From HKCCE3408 sp038530555 (GTDB lineage Bacteria; Pseudomonadota; Alphaproteobacteria; Rhodobacterales; Rhodobacteraceae): 64,000 nt of DNA. The notes below the pieces were generated by a model that worked only from the letters and a program-made list of their open reading frames with translations, did no database searches and was not told the origin of the DNA. The number at the start of each line of letters is the position of its first letter. Positions within the stretch are counted from its first letter, which is position 1. This document shows, piece by piece, positions 52,650 through 61,288 of the stretch. Both the position numbers and the translations under genes were made by a program. The stretch lies in contig JBCBCN010000001.1 of NCBI GenBank assembly GCA_038530555.1, forward strand, positions 496,001-560,000. Reading direction: 5' to 3'.

Positions 52650-54038
52650 TCATGCCGGTTTGGGAAGGTCCGGCAGCCCGCCTTCACCCAAGGGTGGCAG
52701 CCCACCATCGCCCAAGGGCGGCAGCCCACCTTCGCCTAACGGCGGCAGCCCGCCTTCGTCCAACGGCGGCAGCCCGCCTTCGCCCAGCGGCGGCAACCCA
52801 CCTTCGCCCAGCGGCGGCAACCCACCTTCGCCCAGCGGCGGCAGCCCACCTTCGCCCAGTGGCGGCAGCCCACCTTCGCCCAGTGGCGGCAGCCCACCTT
52901 CGCCCAAAGCCGCCGAACCTGCGCCAGCCTCAGGCATCGCGCCCCCCGCTGGCTCCATGCTGCTCGGCGCGCCTGCGGGCAAAGCCGCGACCGCCCCACC
53001 CTGCCCTGCATCCGGCCCCGCAACCTGCCCCGCACCCTGCCCAGCGCTATGAACTGGGCTGTGAACTGGGCTTCCAGCCGCAAAGCCCGCCTCAGGGACA
53101 GGCGGCGCCATCTCCCCTTCGACCGGGCGCAGGGCCGCCACTGACAATCGCAGCGCGCGCTTGCCGCCGACCTGACCCAGATGGCCCTTCATCACAGTAC
53201 GGTGCAGATCATCCTCCAACACCGTTTGCGACAGGCTTTCGCTCTCGAAAGGGATCGTATCGCCGGGCTCAAGCCGCATCACCCGCTGCAAAGAGATCTG
53301 CTTGCGCACTAAGATTGCCGAGAACGGCAGAACCGCCTGCGCGATGGTCGCATGCCAGGCGCGGGTCCATTCCGGATCCTGCGCCAGCGGCATATCGTCG
53401 GCGTCCCCATGCGGCCCCGGCACCGCCAAAACCACAGAGCCTGTGCGCCGCGCCTCGGCAATGTCGGTCGCCGCGTTGAACAAGTGAAAGCCGCTTTGCG
53501 GCAGCAGAAGCGGCAGGTGTTTGCGGTCCTCGACCAGAGTTCCGAAATTCATCTCTGCGACCAGGTTGGGCGCGCAATGCCTATCCAACTCCACCACCAG
53601 CGCTTGCGTCACGGCGTTGATGTAATCCATGCTCAGCGCGCAATCGATTGCCGTGGCCGGGCGGTTGGGCCCCGCGACGGTGTCGACCATACCGGTCGTC
53701 TGCACCTCGATCAAAGCGTCCAAAAGGCCCTGATGCAGGTGGATCAGACCGCGTTGCCGGTCGGAGTTTTCCAGCACCGCCAACAGCCCGCCTTCGGGCA
53801 GAACCTCCACCACTTCTTCCAGAGACTGGCCCCAGGTGACCTTGGCATCGCGCGGCTCAAGCTCGAGCGCGGGATAGGGGAGTGCTGCGCGTTTGGCGGC
53901 GCGTTCGACCGCCACAATCGCGCCAGAGGCCTGGACGGCGCGCGGCGTCGGCGCGACCGGGCGGCTGGCGCGTACGTGATCGGCCTTGCGGGCAAGGATA
54001 GGCTTTTGGGCGATGGGCTTTTGGGCGCTCGAGCTCAT
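52650..54038 (-). CDS. FliM/FliN-family (SPOA domain) protein with GEGGLPPL repeats
   Basis: 462 aa. The N-terminal ~230 residues fit the FliM-like middle region (LPEGGLLAVLENSDRQRGLIHL, CALSMDYINAVTQALVVEL). The SPOA domain lies around 250-310 (LEPGDTIPFESESLSQTVLEDD...VGGKRALRLSVAAL). A Pro/Ala/Gly-rich linker and then ten 8-residue repeats (GEGGLPPL, residues 379-458) form the C-terminus. No other flagellar gene is nearby, so a role in the motor switch is inferred. The repeats are nearly perfect at the DNA level and likely vary in number between strains. Confidence 0.75.
   Translation of the reverse strand: MSSSAQKPIAQKPILARKADHVRASRPVAPTPRAVQASGAIVAVERAAKRAALPYPALELEPRDAKVTWGQSLEEVVEVLPEGGLLAVLENSDRQRGLIHLHQGLLDALIEVQTTGMVDTVAGPNRPATAIDCALSMDYINAVTQALVVELDRHCAPNLVAEMNFGTLVEDRKHLPLLLPQSGFHLFNAATDIAEARRTGSVVLAVPGPHGDADDMPLAQDPEWTRAWHATIAQAVLPFSAILVRKQISLQRVMRLEPGDTIPFESESLSQTVLEDDLHRTVMKGHLGQVGGKRALRLSVAALRPVEGEMAPPVPEAGFAAGSPVHSPVHSAGQGAGQVAGPDAGQGGAVAALPAGAPSSMEPAGGAMPEAGAGSAALGEGGLPPLGEGGLPPLGEGGLPPLGEGGLPPLGEGGLPPLGEGGLPPLDEGGLPPLGEGGLPPLGDGGLPPLGEGGLPDLPKPA
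52665..52904 (-). repeat. 24-bp minisatellite, ten copies
   Basis: Ten in-frame 24-bp units encode GEGGLPPL (variants DEGGLPPL, GDGGLPPL, and GEGGLPDL last). High DNA identity between units marks it as a slippage-prone coding tandem repeat. Confidence 0.93.
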
Positions 54039-54125
54039 GGCCCCGGTCTGCCATGAAAAGGGTTAACAGCCGCTTCACGGACTAGGCCCGTTGGCGGCAA
54101 AAATGCGCCCTGAAGACGGACCTCC

Positions 54126-56867
54126 TCAGGCCACCCGCTTGAGCGCCGCGGGCAGGCTGATGCGAAAAAGCGCACCGGGCTGACCAGGCACATAATCGAT
54201 CGCGCCCCCGATCCGGCCCATGATCTCCCGGCTGATCGCCAGACCGAGGCCCGCCCCGCCCAGATCCGCCCTGCCCTGGTCTACACCCGTCGGACCCGTT
54301 GCATCTTGCGCCCGCTGTGGCCGCGGCGCATGGGGCTCGAGGCGGGTGAATTTCTCAAAGATCATCGCGCGGCGTCCTGCCGGGATACCCGGGCCGTTAT
54401 CGGCGAAATCAATCTCCACCCCGCCCTGCACTTCACGTACGTCGATGCGCAAAACGGGCTCGGGCGCGGTGCAGTATTTCTGCGCATTGGCGATGAGATT
54501 AACAAAAACCTGCATCAGCCGGTCGGGATCGGTGACGATCTCCAGCGTCTCGGCCTCGGGGCGGCGTTCGATCCTAAGCGCGCCCTCGGCATCAAGCGCG
54601 GTCGCTGCATAGACCGCCCGGTCCAGGATCTCCGACAGGCTCACCTGGCTGCGATTGAGCGAGGCCCGCCCGCTCTCCAGGACCGACAGATCGAGCAGAT
54701 CATCCAAAAGGCGCGTCAGGCGTTTGCTCTCCTCGTGGATAATCCGCGAAAAGCGCTGCCGTGTCTCAGGGTCCAGCGCATTGCCCGACATCAAGATCTC
54801 GGAAAACGCCCGGATCGAGGTCATCGGTGTGCGCAGCTCGTGGCTCACCTGACTGAGAAAGCCGTCCTTTTGCAGCGAAAGATCGGTCAGCTTGTCATTG
54901 GCCTCGCGCAGGCGCGCCGCGGTCTGGCTCAGCTCGGTCGATTTAGCCTCCAGCCTGTTGGAATATTCCATGATCTGCGCGGTCTCATCGGCCACGGCCA
55001 GCAGATCGCGGACCGAAACCGACGAGGCCCCGGTGATCTGGCCCACCATCGCATGCGCCGTGGCCGCGCCCACCGATCCGGCCAGCTCGCGCTCCAGCCG
55101 CTCCAGAAAGGCCGGGTTCGGCTCGGGCAACTCGCTATCGCGCCCCTGCTCCTGGGCCGCCGCCTGAAACAGCCGCCCCGCCGCGCCCGCGCCCAGGATC
55201 CGGCCCGCCATGGTCAGAAGATCCTCGGCCGTGCCCGCCGCCGCACGCCACACCGCAGGCGTTGAGTGATGCTCCCACACCTGCACGAATTGCGCCCCCA
55301 TCAGCCGCTCCAGCGGGCTGGGGAAAGTGCTGAGCGAGACCAGGATAAACAGCGTCACATTCGCCCCGAGCGACAGCACCATCGCCGTCAAAAGCGGATC
55401 ACCGCCGGACAGGCCAAAAGGCGTCGCAGGCCTAAGCCAAGCGATGCCAAAGGGCCCCTCGGCCAACAGCCCGGGCATCGCGAGCGACGTCGCGACATTT
55501 GGCAACAGCAGAACCCAGGCCCAGATGGCAAAGCCCGCCGCGATGCCCGCCGCCGCGCCCGCCCGCGTCGCCCCGCGCCAGAACATGCCGCCCAAGAGCG
55601 CGGGCAAAACCTGCGCCACACCCAGAAACGCGATCAGCCCCATCGAGGCCAAGGCCTCGGTCCCGCCGGACAGGCGGTAATAGGCAAAGCCTAGGCCCAG
55701 CACAAAGCCAATGGAAAGCCGCCGCGCCATCAAGGCCGCGCGCCGCATATCACCCGACATCGGGTCTTCGCCCAGCGTCAGCCGGATCCAAATCGGCATG
55801 ATGATATGGTTCGACAGCATCGTCGACAGCGCCAGAGAGGCCACGATCACCATCGAGGTCGCCGCCGAAAACCCGCCCAGAAACGCCAGCAGCGCCAGCC
55901 CGTCCTGGCCCATGGCAAGCGGCAAGCTCAGCACGAAGAGATCCGGGTTGTCGCCGGGCAAAAGCTCAAGGCCGATCACCGCGATCGGCACCACAAACAG
56001 CGTCATCGCCAACAGGTAAAGCGGAAAGGCCCAGGAGGCCGTCGCCAGATGCCGCTCATCCTGGTTTTCGACCACCAGGACCTGAAACATCCGCGGCAAG
56101 CACAGGATCGCGGCGCCGGACAAAACCGTCAAGCCCAGCCAGCGCGCGCCATTGGCGTTCCAATCGGCCATCGGGCTCGCCTCGATCCGCGCCAAAATAT
56201 CCACTGGCCCGTCGGCCACGCTCCAGACGACAAATACCCCCACCGCGATCAGCGCGAAAAGCTTGACCACCGCCTCCAGCGCGATCGCCGCAACAAGGCC
56301 AGGGTGGCGCTCATTCACATCGAGGCTGCGGGTGCCGAAAATCACCGTAAAAAGCGCCAGGCCCGCGGCGATCCAGATCGCCATATTCTCTCCTTCAGGC
56401 ACATCCAGCGCGCCTCCAGGCGCCGGAAAGACCGACAGCGATAGCGTCACAGATTGCAACTGCAGCGCGATGTAGGGCGTGGTGCCGACCACCGCGAGGA
56501 CTGTCACAAGCGCTGCCAGACCGCCCGATTTGCCATACCGGCTCGAGATCATATCGGCGATCGAGGTGATGCGCTGCGCCCGCCCGATCCGCACCAACTT
56601 GCGCAGCAGGACATACCAGCCCACGAAAACCAGGGTCGGGCCAAGATAGATCGTCATGAACTCAAGGCCTGACCGCGCGGCAGATCCCACCGCGCCGTAA
56701 AACGTCCAGGCGGTGGTATAGATCGACAGGCTCAGCGTGAAGACGACGGGCGATTTGAGCCAGCCCGCCCGGCCCTGCATCGCGCGGCGTTCGGCCAGAA
56801 AGGCGACCGCGAACAGGATCGACACATAGACAATGCAGACCGCAACAAGCCCGTCAAAGGACAGCAT
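54126..56867 (-). CDS. sodium:solute symporter-histidine kinase fusion
   Basis: 913 aa. About 13 transmembrane helices of the SSS/PutP type occupy the first ~480 residues (WTFYGAVGSAARSGLEFMTIYLGPT, GGFSAATSMVIVASLALSTML). A linker region follows, then HisKA with LSQVSHELRTPMTSIRAFSEIL (His about 676) and the HATPase domain (NLIANAQKYC, DFADNGPGIP, GLGLAISREIM). No PAS or receiver domain is obvious. It would sense or import a solute and phosphorylate a regulator, as in CbrA-like systems; the downstream-coded regulator at 57281 is the likely target. Confidence 0.93.
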   Translation of the reverse strand: MLSFDGLVAVCIVYVSILFAVAFLAERRAMQGRAGWLKSPVVFTLSLSIYTTAWTFYGAVGSAARSGLEFMTIYLGPTLVFVGWYVLLRKLVRIGRAQRITSIADMISSRYGKSGGLAALVTVLAVVGTTPYIALQLQSVTLSLSVFPAPGGALDVPEGENMAIWIAAGLALFTVIFGTRSLDVNERHPGLVAAIALEAVVKLFALIAVGVFVVWSVADGPVDILARIEASPMADWNANGARWLGLTVLSGAAILCLPRMFQVLVVENQDERHLATASWAFPLYLLAMTLFVVPIAVIGLELLPGDNPDLFVLSLPLAMGQDGLALLAFLGGFSAATSMVIVASLALSTMLSNHIIMPIWIRLTLGEDPMSGDMRRAALMARRLSIGFVLGLGFAYYRLSGGTEALASMGLIAFLGVAQVLPALLGGMFWRGATRAGAAAGIAAGFAIWAWVLLLPNVATSLAMPGLLAEGPFGIAWLRPATPFGLSGGDPLLTAMVLSLGANVTLFILVSLSTFPSPLERLMGAQFVQVWEHHSTPAVWRAAAGTAEDLLTMAGRILGAGAAGRLFQAAAQEQGRDSELPEPNPAFLERLERELAGSVGAATAHAMVGQITGASSVSVRDLLAVADETAQIMEYSNRLEAKSTELSQTAARLREANDKLTDLSLQKDGFLSQVSHELRTPMTSIRAFSEILMSGNALDPETRQRFSRIIHEESKRLTRLLDDLLDLSVLESGRASLNRSQVSLSEILDRAVYAATALDAEGALRIERRPEAETLEIVTDPDRLMQVFVNLIANAQKYCTAPEPVLRIDVREVQGGVEIDFADNGPGIPAGRRAMIFEKFTRLEPHAPRPQRAQDATGPTGVDQGRADLGGAGLGLAISREIMGRIGGAIDYVPGQPGALFRISLPAALKRVA

Positions 56868-57209
56868 CTAGGGCGACCTTTCCGGCTCAGAAGGCGCCTG
56901 CTCTAGACGTTGCGCCTGGGACAGCGGCATGGGTGCTCTGAGATCGCCCTCGGGCTCCGCGCCGCGCTTGAGCACACCGCCCAGCCCCGCGGCCGTGACG
57001 ATCAGCAAAAGCCAAACACCGATAAAATAAACCAGCCAGGCCGCACTTGCCCCGCTGACCGAGGCATCGCTCGACAGGATCGCCACCGGGCCAAAGATCA
57101 GCAAGGCGCCAAAGACCGGCAGCAAACGCGCGGCATCTTGCAGACGGTGGCGGCGATAGGTGCGGCGCACCAGGAACTGACCGCGGCGTTGCGGGATCCC
57201 ATCGGGCAT
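56868..57209 (-). CDS. small two-helix membrane protein upstream of the symporter-kinase
   Basis: 113 aa from ATG 57209 (MPDGIPQRRG); an open extension reaches 57275. Two transmembrane helices (LPVFGALLIFGPVAIL and WLVYFIGVWLLLIVTAAGL) separated by a short loop, preceded by an Arg/His-rich stretch. Its stop abuts the next ATG. Small partner proteins are known upstream of CbrA-type and other symporter genes, so a role as a subunit is likely but unproven. Confidence 0.75.
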   Translation of the reverse strand: MPDGIPQRRGQFLVRRTYRRHRLQDAARLLPVFGALLIFGPVAILSSDASVSGASAAWLVYFIGVWLLLIVTAAGLGGVLKRGAEPEGDLRAPMPLSQAQRLEQAPSEPERSP

Positions 57210-57280
57210 GTGTGGAACGGCCAAGGTGGATGGCTCGTCGGGCCGCCCGGCTTGCCCGCTGCTTCCGCCTCGCATCGGCC

Positions 57281-57682
57281 TCAGCCCTGCGCGCCGCTGG
57301 CCACAGCGCCGGTCCCACGCGCCGCCGCCGCGAGGCCCTGCATCGTCTCGACCATCTCGGCATTGGCAAAAGGTTTGCTTAAAAAAGCATTCGCGCCCAG
57401 CTCGAAGGCCAGATCGCGGTCCCTGGCGCCGCCCTTGGCTGTCAGCATCAAAACCGGCAGATCCGCGGTTTCCGGCTTTGCTCGCAAGTCACGCAGGATA
57501 TCGAGGCCCGAGCGTCCCGGCAGCATCACGTCCAGCACCACCACATCGGGTGCGATCCGCGCCACCGCCTCCAGCGCCGTCGCACCATCGCCGTGGCCCA
57601 TCACGTCCCAGCCATCGCGACTGAGAAGAAAGCGGATGGCCTCCAGGATGTTCTCTTCGTCTTCGATCAACAGAGCTCTCAT
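57281..57682 (-). CDS. single-domain response regulator (CheY-like receiver)
   Basis: 133 aa. Receiver fold: acidic pocket EDEEN near residue 9, phospho-acceptor Asp in VVVLDVMLPGRSGLDILRDLR and conserved Lys in LTAKGGARDRD. There is no output domain, so it acts through protein binding or a phosphorelay. It is first in the transcript with the small membrane protein and the symporter-kinase. Confidence 0.93.
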   Translation of the reverse strand: MRALLIEDEENILEAIRFLLSRDGWDVMGHGDGATALEAVARIAPDVVVLDVMLPGRSGLDILRDLRAKPETADLPVLMLTAKGGARDRDLAFELGANAFLSKPFANAEMVETMQGLAAAARGTGAVASGAQG

Positions 57683-57887
57683 GATCTGAGATCTCCCTCC
57701 CTTTGATCTATGCGCCCTTTAATCCACTAGCGCAGTATCAATCTCCCTCGGCTGCCCCAGGATGAACGGATTGTTGCGTCTGTCAATCACCAGCGTCGTC
57801 GCGGCCTAGTCTGGATCCTGGTCTGAGGCCTAGCCTGGGGGAGCCCCGGCATCGGCGCGGCGGCGCCTTGACCATCCGCGTTGGGGC

Positions 57888-59054
57888 CTATCGGGCCGTC
57901 TCGTCCCCGCCCTCACGCGCCGCAAGCTCCCGCTCTGGCCCATCCTCCTCTGGCGTCTCCTGCAACTGGCTCAAAAGCCAGGTCGCCTGTTCCGACAACC
58001 GCTCGGCTTCTTCGTGCAGGTTGCGATTGAAGCGCGCGCGCCAGGCCTCCTCAAGCGCCTGATCACTGGCCAGGATATCGGCCATCGAACGGATCGCGGT
58101 CGCCGAGCTTAAGACCGCATGCATCGTCTCGGCCAGGGCCGGGTCATGGCGCAGCCGGTTCTGCAGCCCGGTGAAGGCCGCCTCCAGGGCCTCGATCTCG
58201 TCCGCTTGGGCGCAAATCAGCGCGCTCCAGCCGGGAAAGCGCTGCGCCAAGGCGTCGATTTGATCGGTCTCGGGATGCGGGTCGGCCCTTGCTCTGCCAG
58301 GGGCATCGGCCCCGGTCTTTGCCGCATCACCGGCCAAAGGGCTTTGCACCCGCCGCGCGGCTGCCTGTCTGAGGGCCGCGCTCAGCCGGGGCGGCGGGCC
58401 CTCGGTCAGGCTATGGGGCTCAACGTCCAAGGCCCGCGCAAGCGCGACCAGAACTTTGCCGCCAATGCGCCGCTTGCCGTGTTCGATCAGGTTCAGATAG
58501 GCGGGAGAGATCCCAACTTGCGCCGCCAGATCGGCCTGTCGCTGGCCGCGATCCAAGCGCCGTGCCCGAATGCGGGCGCCCGTTTCACTCGCGGCTTCGG
58601 GCCCGGTTTCTGGCCCCGTATCTGGCCCCGTATCTGGCCCAATATCTGCCCTGGATTTCGTGTCCGGGTCGGGACCTATCTCGGGGGCCGCTTCTGCAGT
58701 CGGTCCTGAACCCGGCCCCGTCGCGGATCTTGCCCCCGACCCGCCCCCCGACCCGTCAGGTGCGCCGCGTCCCGCTGGCGGATCCGTCCCATCGCTCCGC
58801 TCACCCGGCGGGGCGGTCCCATCTTGACCGCGCATTGCGCCCGGTGCCGCGGCTTCGATAAGCCTCGCGTCTATGCCACGCGGATTGTTAGACGGTATGG
58901 CCATGGACTTAGTTGGCGGCTTAGGCAGCGGCTTTGGCGGGGGCTTCACTGGCATCCGGGCTCCGGCTTGCTGGCCTCTAGCATCGTGCATTGGCGGTAT
59001 ATCGCGGATTGGCTGCATCTTGAAAGCCACACTGCGAGCACGCAATCGGCGCAT
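57888..59054 (-). CDS. XRE-family helix-turn-helix protein with long disordered N-terminus
   Basis: 388 aa as given; the true start is uncertain. The HTH lies about residues 160-205 (GARIRARRLDRGQRQADLAAQVGISPAYLNLIEHGKRRIGG). The first 155 residues are Pro/Gly/Asp-rich with (GPDT/GPET) repeats encoded by a 12-bp tandem repeat near 58610-58650. The C-terminal ~130 residues are helical (ETMHAVLSSATAIRSMADILASDQALEEAWRARFNRNLHEEAERLS). Related regulators in this group control lipid or acyl-CoA metabolism, but this one lacks their large C-terminal domain. DNA target unknown. Confidence 0.75.
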   Translation of the reverse strand: MRRLRARSVAFKMQPIRDIPPMHDARGQQAGARMPVKPPPKPLPKPPTKSMAIPSNNPRGIDARLIEAAAPGAMRGQDGTAPPGERSDGTDPPAGRGAPDGSGGGSGARSATGPGSGPTAEAAPEIGPDPDTKSRADIGPDTGPDTGPETGPEAASETGARIRARRLDRGQRQADLAAQVGISPAYLNLIEHGKRRIGGKVLVALARALDVEPHSLTEGPPPRLSAALRQAAARRVQSPLAGDAAKTGADAPGRARADPHPETDQIDALAQRFPGWSALICAQADEIEALEAAFTGLQNRLRHDPALAETMHAVLSSATAIRSMADILASDQALEEAWRARFNRNLHEEAERLSEQATWLLSQLQETPEEDGPERELAAREGGDETAR

Positions 59055-59108
59055 GGTCGCAGCGCCCTTCGCCTATCGCTCGCGCTCCGTCTATCTCGCG
59101 CCAACTCC

Positions 59109-59150
59109 GGCCCCTTCACTTAGGCCACATCACTCTGGCCACCTCACTCT
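59109..59150. repeat. 14-bp tandem repeat (three units), related to the ridA array
   Basis: Units GGCCCCTTCACTTA, GGCCACATCACTCT and GGCCACCTCACTCT start at 59109, 59123 and 59137. They share GGCCNNNTCANTCT with the units at 5358-5413. No gene end overlaps this array; it lies upstream of the XRE gene. Confidence 0.85.
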
Positions 59151-59334
59151 CGCTGCCTCTCCGCCACCGCGCGGCGCACAGTTCAGGCCTAGCATGCTAA
59201 AACTCACCTCGAATTTTCATGAGAATAGCGCGCAAGCGGGCGGGTAACCGCACTGGATGTTAACGATTTGGTAGGGCTCTGCCTGCTACCCCCGCGCATT
59301 GGGTGCGGGCCTCACCGCGAACGAGGCCGGGGTC

Positions 59335-60027
59335 ATGGTGACCAACGCTGCGCAACTGCCCCTCCCGCTCAACCTGCCTGAGCGGCCCAAACCGATGCCC
59401 GCTCTGCCGCAAGTGACGCCAGGCGCCCTGGCCAGCGCGGATATGGGCCCCGGTATGGGAGTTGGAACGCAGGCCGGGTCAGGCGTTGATGACAGCGCGG
59501 CGGGCAGCTTTGATGCAGCGGGTCGAGGCGACACCGATGCCCAAGACGCCAGCGGCGCGCGCACCATCGCCTCACAGCAAACCGCGTCTCTCTTCGCCGC
59601 ACGGCTCACGATGGATCAGGGCTTGAATTTCCCACCGCTCGACACCCGCGAGGTCGGCGATCAGGACATCATCGACCCGCAGCGTCCCACCGCCCGGATC
59701 CCCGATCCTCTCTTGAGCGTCGAAGAAGCCAAGGCCGGGGCCGAAGCCCCCCTGCCCGCCCCTGAGCCACTGATCTCGCCCGAAGAGGCCCGCGCCGAAA
59801 GCGTCGCCCCAGTGCCGACCCCGGTTGAGCTCTCTGCAATCGCCGACGCAAAGGGCAGCGCCGCCGAGACGCCGATCAGCCGCGCCAATGCCGAGGACGC
59901 CAACGCCCCGCTCAATGCCACGACGCAAGGCCCAGAACGCACCGCCACAAGCGAAGCCCAGGCCGCGCCGCCAGAGATACCGCCGACACCGCAAAGCCCC
60001 AAGCCGGACGAAACACCGCCGGGCTAA
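59335..60027 (+). CDS. hypothetical Pro/Ala-rich protein
   Basis: 230 aa from ATG 59335; a TTG 12 codons upstream is an alternative start. Third-codon GC is very high through the frame, which supports coding. It is low-complexity and probably disordered (LPLPLNLPERPKPMPALPQ near the start, PPEIPPTPQSPKPDETPPG at the end), with a short less biased core (ARLTMDQGLNFPPLDTREVGD). No signal or membrane segment; no family recognised. Confidence 0.5.
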   Translation: MVTNAAQLPLPLNLPERPKPMPALPQVTPGALASADMGPGMGVGTQAGSGVDDSAAGSFDAAGRGDTDAQDASGARTIASQQTASLFAARLTMDQGLNFPPLDTREVGDQDIIDPQRPTARIPDPLLSVEEAKAGAEAPLPAPEPLISPEEARAESVAPVPTPVELSAIADAKGSAAETPISRANAEDANAPLNATTQGPERTATSEAQAAPPEIPPTPQSPKPDETPPG

Positions 60028-60137
60028 CTGTCTATGATGTTCGATATAATCGTCGGAGCCAAAAGGCTCGCGCGAGCCAACCAAGTCAGCCACACCGGCA
60101 CAGCTTAGCTCCACGCCGGCGCAAAATCTGAGTACAT

Positions 60138-60171
60138 AAAAAATAGGGCGCGCCACACAAGCGGCGCGCCC
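60138..60171 (-). terminator. intrinsic terminator of the ABC importer operon
   Basis: On the minus strand GGGCGCGCC/GGCGCGCCC form a perfect 9-bp stem with an 8-nt loop, followed by TATTTTTT, about 21 nt after the substrate-binding protein stop. Confidence 0.9.
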
Positions 60172-60192
60172 CCAAGGTCTCCGGGCGCAGCC

Positions 60193-61197
60193 CTACTGCA
60201 TCAAGGCCGCATCGGTAATCTCAGCCGTCCAGGCCCCCTCAGGCTCGGCCGTGATCACCGCGTCCCCGCCTTCCAGCAAAGTCCGCACCGTGCGCGCATA
60301 GCTCTCCTCATCGAGCGTGCCGCCGTTCTCGTCAACGAGCAGCGCGATCTCGCCCATCATGCGCAGCTGATGCTCCTCGGTCTGCGCACCGGTTTCATCG
60401 TAATCCAGCACGATCATCGCCGCCTCATCGGGGTTCTCAGCCGCCCAGACCCAGCCCTGCATCGAGGCCCGCACAAAGCGCACCATCTTGTCGACAAATT
60501 CCGGATCCTCCAGGTCGGTCTCCAGCGCGTAGATCCCGTCCTCCAGCGTATCCACGCCGAAATCCGAATAGCGGAAGGTCACGAGCTCATCCTCGTTCAC
60601 GCCCGCATCGATGATCTGCCAATACTCGTTATAGGTCATCGTCGAGATGCAATCGGCCTGGCGCTGCAGCAGCGGATCGACATTGAAGCCCGCCTGCAGC
60701 AGCGTCACACCGTTCTCTGAGCCATCAACCGGAATGCCCAGCTGGTTCATCCAGCCCAGAAACGTGTATTCGTTGCCAAAGAACCAATGCGCCACCGTAT
60801 GCCCGGCCAGATCGGCGGGCTCGGTGATGCCGGTATCGGCCCAGCAGGTCAGTTGCAGGCCTGAGCGCACGAAGGGCTGGGCGATGTTGACCACCGGCAG
60901 GCCCCGCTCCCGCGCCGCCAGCGCAGACGGCATCCAGTTAAGCATCACATCGGCCCCGCCACCGGCAAGCACCTGCGGCGGCGCGATATCCGGCCCGCCG
61001 GGCTGGATGTTCACGGCCAGGCCTTCCTCCTCGTAATAGCCGTTCTCGAGCGCCACGTAATAGCCCGCGAATTGCGCCTGCGTCACCCATTGCAACTGCA
61101 GCGTCACTTCTTCGAGATGTCCGTCGGCCATGGCCGGTCCCGCGGCCAATGCCAGCGCCGTAAGCGAGGCGCATGTCCCTGTCTTAAAACTCATCAT
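60193..61197 (-). CDS. ABC transporter substrate-binding protein, NMT1/THI5-like
   Basis: 334 aa from ATG 61197 (MMSFKTG), which follows GGAGG; upstream open codons lack sense. Signal peptide ends PAMADG. Core EVTLQLQWVTQAQFAGYYVALENGYY and PGGPDIAPPQVLAGG, then TYNEYWQIIDAG, match the NMT1 domain of ThiY-like proteins, which bind pyrimidine precursors of thiamine. It is the last gene of the importer operon. Confidence 0.9.
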   Translation of the reverse strand: MMSFKTGTCASLTALALAAGPAMADGHLEEVTLQLQWVTQAQFAGYYVALENGYYEEEGLAVNIQPGGPDIAPPQVLAGGGADVMLNWMPSALAARERGLPVVNIAQPFVRSGLQLTCWADTGITEPADLAGHTVAHWFFGNEYTFLGWMNQLGIPVDGSENGVTLLQAGFNVDPLLQRQADCISTMTYNEYWQIIDAGVNEDELVTFRYSDFGVDTLEDGIYALETDLEDPEFVDKMVRFVRASMQGWVWAAENPDEAAMIVLDYDETGAQTEEHQLRMMGEIALLVDENGGTLDEESYARTVRTLLEGGDAVITAEPEGAWTAEITDAALMQ

Positions 61198-61288
61198 GTC
61201 TTCACTTTCCTCCGAGTTGAATTGTTGTCCCAAATCGTTTTGCGATTATTATTGCTCACCCAAACCGCCCCCCCAAATCTCTGGCCCA

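Noticed and set aside
52665..52904. Possible CRISPR array
   Set aside because: Units are directly adjacent with no spacers and stay in frame with the FliM-like gene.
52640..53479. Repetitive plus-strand frame (His/Arg/Ala-rich) through the minisatellite
   Set aside because: Any frame through a 24-bp repeat stays open; the minus-strand frame has the SPOA domain and normal codon bias.
59572..60156. 194-codon minus-strand frame opposite the Pro/Ala-rich protein
   Set aside because: It is Arg/Gly/Cys-rich without motifs, and the plus frame has the stronger third-position GC bias.
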